Origin: Litorivita sp040371945
GTDB lineage: Bacteria; Pseudomonadota; Alphaproteobacteria; Rhodobacterales; Rhodobacteraceae
DNA: 64,000 nucleotides
Direction of reading: 5' to 3'
NCBI RefSeq assembly: GCF_040371945.1
Contig: NZ_BAABWS010000002.1
Location: 372,001 to 436,000 of the forward strand
Each line of letters opens with the position of its first letter. The first letter of the stretch is position 1. The notes below the pieces were generated by a model that made no database searches, was not told where the DNA came from, and was given only the letters and a program-made list of their open reading frames with translations. Of this stretch, positions 60,572 through 64,000 are shown piece by piece. The translations under genes and the position numbers were made by a program.

Positions 60572-61099
60572 CTACACCCCGAGCTGCGGGCCGAGGCAGA
60601 GCAAAGGCTCGGGGCTTTTTTGCACCTCGTATAATTCGGTCAGCGTCGGGTCGCTTTGGTAGGTCGCGATCAGCCCAGCGGCGCTTCGCACAAAGCTCCA
60701 GCATTGCGGATCGGGGCGGTCCTCATAGACGAAACAGATCATCTCGCCCTCTTCATACCACCAGCCCTCCTTGCATTGCCCGTCCAGAAACGACCAGCGC
60801 ACGCGGCGGTTATCGAGGTATTCCTCGGCGCCATAGGGCGTGCCGCCTTCGGCGAAATAGAAGGTTTTGCCGCGTGAATAGGCGTCGAATTCGGCGCCCG
60901 TCATGGCGCCTGTCACAGAGCCTGATCCGGGGGCGGTGGGGGCCTGCTGTGCGGCGGCGCCCACGGGCGCGAGCCACGCGCCAAGCGTGAGCGCGCATAA
61001 AGCGCAGGCCGCGCCCCAAGGCGCGCGCGGCGCGGGGCGCAGGGGCGCGCGGGGGCGGTTAGCTGGGGGTGTCTCGGCGGTCGAAAACGGGCACATCAT
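60572..61099 (-). CDS. Secreted protein of unknown function
   Basis: A 175-residue protein with a long basic n-region and hydrophobic signal (GAACALCALTLGAWLAPVGAAAQ, residues 29-51). The mature part reads MTGAEFDAYSRGKTFYFAEGGTPYGAEEYLDNRRVRWSFLDGQCKEGWWYEEGEMICFVYEDRPDPQCWSFVRSA, with four Cys. It resembles a small conserved family in Rhodobacterales; I know no function. The first ATG lies inside the 3' end of alkB (41-base overlap), so it is transcribed with it. Confidence 0.78.
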   Translation of the reverse strand: MMCPFSTAETPPANRPRAPLRPAPRAPWGAACALCALTLGAWLAPVGAAAQQAPTAPGSGSVTGAMTGAEFDAYSRGKTFYFAEGGTPYGAEEYLDNRRVRWSFLDGQCKEGWWYEEGEMICFVYEDRPDPQCWSFVRSAAGLIATYQSDPTLTELYEVQKSPEPLLCLGPQLGV

Positions 61100-62237
61100 G
61101 GCTTAGCTTACGCCCATCTTGCGCCGCTGTGCCACCCGATTTTGCCCCCTGCGCGCCCGCTTGCGAAAAATCGCTGGCGGCGGCGGCACCTGTGCGGCTT
61201 TGCCCTTCCCAATGGGGCTGCCACGGCGCGGCGAGCGGGTCCATCAGGGCGCGAAACCGCGCGGGCCACAGCGCCATTAACACCATCACCGGCAAGGAAT
61301 AGGGCAGGATCGGCATGGTATTGGCATCAAGCCGCAATCCGGGATAGGGGCGCTGCGGGTTGAGATGATGGTCCGAATGGCGCGGCGCATTGAGCATCAT
61401 CGCCGAGGTGAACCATTGCGGCGCATTCCACGAATGTTGCGGGCCGACGGGTTCGAGCTTGCCATTGGGCAGGCGCCCGCGCCGCAATCCGTAATGCTGC
61501 ACATAATCGCTCAGGAAAAGCTGAAGCTGCGCATAAAACCCCAGCCCGATCAAGGCCAGCACCCCCGCCGCGCCAAAGGCCAGCGCGCTGAGCCCGACCA
61601 CAAGCGCCGAGGCGGCGATATAGAACACATAAGGGTGGCCGAGCGCGCGCGCCGGCGTCGATTTGCGCGCCCGCATCTCGTTTTCGGCGCGCAGGCCTGC
61701 GGTGAAGCTGCCGATGAAAGCGGTTGGAAAATAACGATAAAACCCCATGCCCAGAGGGGCAGAAGCGGGATCGCGTTCGGAGGCGGCCCAAACGTGATGC
61801 ACCTTGGGATGGGCCGAGGCATGATGGCCGATCAGCAAGGAACAGTAGACCCATTTGCCCAAAACGCGCGGCCAGCGGGCGGCGCGGTGGATCAATTCAT
61901 GGGCGTTGGGATGGCTGATCTGGCCGAAAAACAGCCCGAAGGCGGCAAAGGCGCCGATGCGGTGCAAAAGGTCCAGCCCCGATGGCCCCGCCACCGCCCA
62001 AAGCGCCAGCGCCAGCAGCGGCAGATGCGCAAGGCCCAAGACCGCCGACAGCCCTTTTCCGGCGGGAAACTCCGCACCTGGATCGGCGGCGCGCGCCGCG
62101 CCGACACTGAGCCGGTCGCACAGAAAGGCAAAGACCGACATATAGGCGAGGGCGGCCCAAATCACCGGCCCGCCGTAAACGGCCGACAGCGCCAGCAAAA
62201 GCACCGGCGCGAGGGTGATGAGGCTAAAGCCAAGCAT
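61059..62237 (-). CDS. alkB: Alkane 1-monooxygenase (AlkB-type membrane di-iron hydroxylase)
   Basis: A 392-residue membrane hydroxylase that adds O to the terminal carbon of medium-chain alkanes. Histidine boxes seen: HPNAHELIHRAARW (box 1), GHHASAHPKVHH (box 2), HSWNAPQWFTSAMMLNAPRHSDHHLNPQRPYPGL (box 3, LNAPRHSDHH). Six-helix region at the N-terminus. It needs rubredoxin and a reductase, not seen here. Start 62237 (MLGFSLITLAPVL) is chosen; the frame to 62363 extends into the promoter. The C-terminal region runs into the next gene's start. Confidence 0.93.
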   Translation of the reverse strand: MLGFSLITLAPVLLLALSAVYGGPVIWAALAYMSVFAFLCDRLSVGAARAADPGAEFPAGKGLSAVLGLAHLPLLALALWAVAGPSGLDLLHRIGAFAAFGLFFGQISHPNAHELIHRAARWPRVLGKWVYCSLLIGHHASAHPKVHHVWAASERDPASAPLGMGFYRYFPTAFIGSFTAGLRAENEMRARKSTPARALGHPYVFYIAASALVVGLSALAFGAAGVLALIGLGFYAQLQLFLSDYVQHYGLRRGRLPNGKLEPVGPQHSWNAPQWFTSAMMLNAPRHSDHHLNPQRPYPGLRLDANTMPILPYSLPVMVLMALWPARFRALMDPLAAPWQPHWEGQSRTGAAAASDFSQAGAQGAKSGGTAAQDGRKLSHDVPVFDRRDTPS

Positions 62238-62542
62238 AGGGTCGTGCTCCTTTGACGGGCCATTTTTAACCGATCGGACCTGTAATAGCGCAGACAATGT
62301 TAAGATTTCAGGCGGCCCTATGGTGATTTCAAGGCATGGTGGTCGCGCGCCGATGCGCCGCAAAATATAGGGGGCGGGCGTGGCGACTTTGCATCATTGA
62401 TGCGCCGCAGGGCGCGCGCGCGGCGCGGTGGCGGCGGATTATCGGCCTCGAATCGGCGCGGCGCGGGGCGCGCGGGCGATGCAGGCTCTTCCATCTTGGC
62501 GCGCAGGGCATTAGGTGAGGGGCGATCAAAGCGGAGCGCGTA
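62238..62542. other. 305-nt divergent gap between alkB and ftsY
   Basis: The alkB side (62238-62330) is richer in A+T and should hold its promoter; the ftsY side is GC-rich with short Arg-rich frames that are not convincing genes. No inverted repeat matching an AlkS- or LuxR-type site was found. Confidence 0.5.
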
Positions 62543-64000
62543 ATGGCCTTTTTCTCGAAACTCAAAGATCGCCTGTTCAAATCCTCGTCCAAACTGGAGC
62601 AGGGGCTGGATGCGATTGTCGAGGATGGCGGCGAGGAAGAGGTGGTTGCGCCCAAGGCGGCCCCCGAGGTCGCGGCACAGCCCGCGCCGCAAACCGCGCC
62701 GGAAACGGCCCCCGCGCCCGAACCCGCACCCGAACCCGCGTCCGGCCCCGAACCTGCCCGCGAAGCCGATCCCGCCCCTGTCGCCGAGGCGCAGCCCGCG
62801 CCCGCGCCGCAAGAACTGCCTGCCTCGGATCCGAGTGAGGCCCCAAGCGAGGCTCCTGAAGAGGCCCCCGCCGCGCCGCCCGCCGAGGTGCCTGCCGCGC
62901 CCAAAGAGGTCGTGCGGCCCGCCCAGCCGTCCGAGCAAGTGCCCGCCGAGCCGCCCGTCGAAGAGCCCGTAGAAATGCCCGTTGAGGCGCCGCAGCCCGC
63001 TCCCGTAGAGCCGCAGCCCGCTCCCGTAGAGGTGCCCGCCGCGCCGCCTGCCAAAGCTCTGCAAGAGGCCCCGCAAGAAGCGCCCGCGCCCAGCACGCAC
63101 AGCGCCCAAAGCGCCGCCGCCGAGGCCCCGCGCGCGGGGTTGATCGGGCGGATGCTGGGCCGCGGCAAAGCCGCCGCCGCGCCGCAAGAGGCATCCCAGC
63201 AGCCCCCCCAAACCCCCGCCGCCAAAGCCAAATCCTTGCCAGCCCTGCCGCTGGTCACCAAGCGCCGCGTGCTCGACGACGATATGCTCGAACAGCTCGA
63301 AGAGCTGCTGATCTCTGCCGATATGGGCGTCGATACGGCGCTGCGCGTCACCGCCAATATGGCCGAAGGGCGCTTTGGCAAGAAGCTCTCGGCAGACGAG
63401 ATCAAACGGCTTCTGGCCGCCGAGGTCACCCGCATCATGGAGCCGGTCGCGCGCCCGATGCCGATCTATCCCAAACGTCCGCAGGTGGTCTTGGTCGTCG
63501 GGGTCAACGGCTCGGGCAAAACCACCACCATCGGCAAGCTGGCCAGCCAGTTCAAAGCCGCCGGTAAATCCGTTGTGATCGCGGCGGGCGATACGTTTCG
63601 CGCCGCCGCCGTCGGGCAATTGCAGGTCTGGGGCGAGCGCGCGGGCGTGCCGGTTCTGACCGCGCCCGAAGGGTCGGACCCCGCGAGCCTTGCCTTTGAT
63701 GCGATGACCCGCGCCGAGGCGGAGGGCGCCGATTTGTTGATGATCGACACCGCGGGGCGGCTTCAAAACCGCAGCGATCTGATGGAGGAATTGGCCAAGA
63801 TCGTCCGCGTGATCCGCAAAAAAGACCCCTCCGCCCCCCATAACACCCTCTTGGTTCTGGACGCCACAACCGGCCAGAACGCGCTCAGCCAGGTGGAGAC
63901 CTTCCAAAAGCTGGCCGATGTGACGGGGCTTGTGATGACCAAGCTGGACGGCACCGCCAAGGGCGGGGTTCTGGTGGCTTTGGCCGATAAATTCGGCCTG
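62543..64000 (+). CDS. ftsY: Signal recognition particle receptor FtsY, partial (3' end outside)
   Basis: The frame is open from ATG 62543 to the window end (486 codons). It starts MAFFSKLKDRLFKSSSKLEQGLDAIVEDGGEEE, a membrane-targeting region, then a Pro/Glu/Ala-rich acidic A domain (about residues 35-215, with PAPEPAPEPAS and repeated PVEPQPAPVE). The NG domain follows: VTKRRVLDDDMLEQLEELLISADMGVDTALRV, P-loop VVGVNGSGKTTTIGKLASQ, GDTFRAAAVGQLQVW, DTAGRLQNRSDLMEEL, TKLDGTAKGG. It receives ribosome-SRP complexes at the membrane. Confidence 0.96.
   Translation, partial: MAFFSKLKDRLFKSSSKLEQGLDAIVEDGGEEEVVAPKAAPEVAAQPAPQTAPETAPAPEPAPEPASGPEPAREADPAPVAEAQPAPAPQELPASDPSEAPSEAPEEAPAAPPAEVPAAPKEVVRPAQPSEQVPAEPPVEEPVEMPVEAPQPAPVEPQPAPVEVPAAPPAKALQEAPQEAPAPSTHSAQSAAAEAPRAGLIGRMLGRGKAAAAPQEASQQPPQTPAAKAKSLPALPLVTKRRVLDDDMLEQLEELLISADMGVDTALRVTANMAEGRFGKKLSADEIKRLLAAEVTRIMEPVARPMPIYPKRPQVVLVVGVNGSGKTTTIGKLASQFKAAGKSVVIAAGDTFRAAAVGQLQVWGERAGVPVLTAPEGSDPASLAFDAMTRAEAEGADLLMIDTAGRLQNRSDLMEELAKIVRVIRKKDPSAPHNTLLVLDATTGQNALSQVETFQKLADVTGLVMTKLDGTAKGGVLVALADKFGL

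Noticed and set aside
1..64000. Mobile elements, prophage, CRISPR arrays or restriction/defence islands
   Set aside because: No transposase, integrase, terminal repeats, spacer-repeat arrays or defence proteins were seen; gene content is housekeeping and metabolism.

Overview
The window is about 64 kb of GC-rich bacterial chromosome. It is probably from an alphaproteobacterium of the Rhodobacterales (Rhodobacter/Roseobacter relatives). The reasons are the very high G+C at third codon positions, Rhodobacterales-type conserved proteins (DUF2842, DUF6524-like and VPLPA-CTERM proteins, a large acidic protein ahead of a thiamine pyrophosphokinase), a short-chain PHA gene set with PhaR, and dense, often overlapping genes. 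Assignments come from reading motifs and translations; no database search was run. No rRNA, tRNA, CRISPR array, insertion sequence or prophage was seen, and the window looks like core or near-core chromosome.

Layout. 1-8.5 kb: end of a DUF1007 protein and a Ni/Co exporter, a MATE pump, a PLP aminotransferase, an XRE regulator coupled to sdhE, an LdtR-like regulator, then a MarR-cytochrome b561-ABM operon behind a perfect 34-bp palindrome, and glyoxalase I. 8.5-13.9 kb: a Slam-type outer-membrane protein paired with a surface lipoprotein, thyX, DUF2177, a small cysteine-containing secreted protein, cspA and an ArsC/Spx protein. 13.9-18.3 kb: a four-gene bufferin-type operon (precursor, DUF692 enzyme, DUF2063 partner, DoxX) and two VPLPA-CTERM surface proteins. 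18.5-26.2 kb: thrS, MAPEG, an ArsR-SRPBCC fusion, MFS, hydrolases, VOC and an M15-like protein. 26.3-31.8 kb: PHA module phaZ < > phaC-phaP-phaR plus a LysR gene, with matching CTGC-N3-GCAG sites. 31.9-38.1 kb: a DegT aminotransferase and a four-gene polyamine-type operon (two glutamine synthetase-like ligases, a class I amidotransferase, an FAD oxidase).

38.3-64 kb: TerB-like, DUF1330 and DUF4274-like genes; pyrG, secG and a DUF6524-like gene; GNAT; purA-DUF2842; an 837-residue acidic Ala/Glu-rich protein; thiamine pyrophosphokinase overlapping a DMT exporter tail to tail; a Hint-domain protein; rpiA; gor; hflK-hflC; LysE; purD and xseA (divergent); two small unknown proteins; alkB; and the 5' part of ftsY, which runs off the end.

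The parts most worth study are the bufferin operon with paired 11-bp repeats upstream, the Slam/lipoprotein pair, the MarR palindrome lying almost on its own start codon, the PhaR-type operator set, the acidic 837-residue protein, and the Hint-domain protein with an unknown N-terminal domain.
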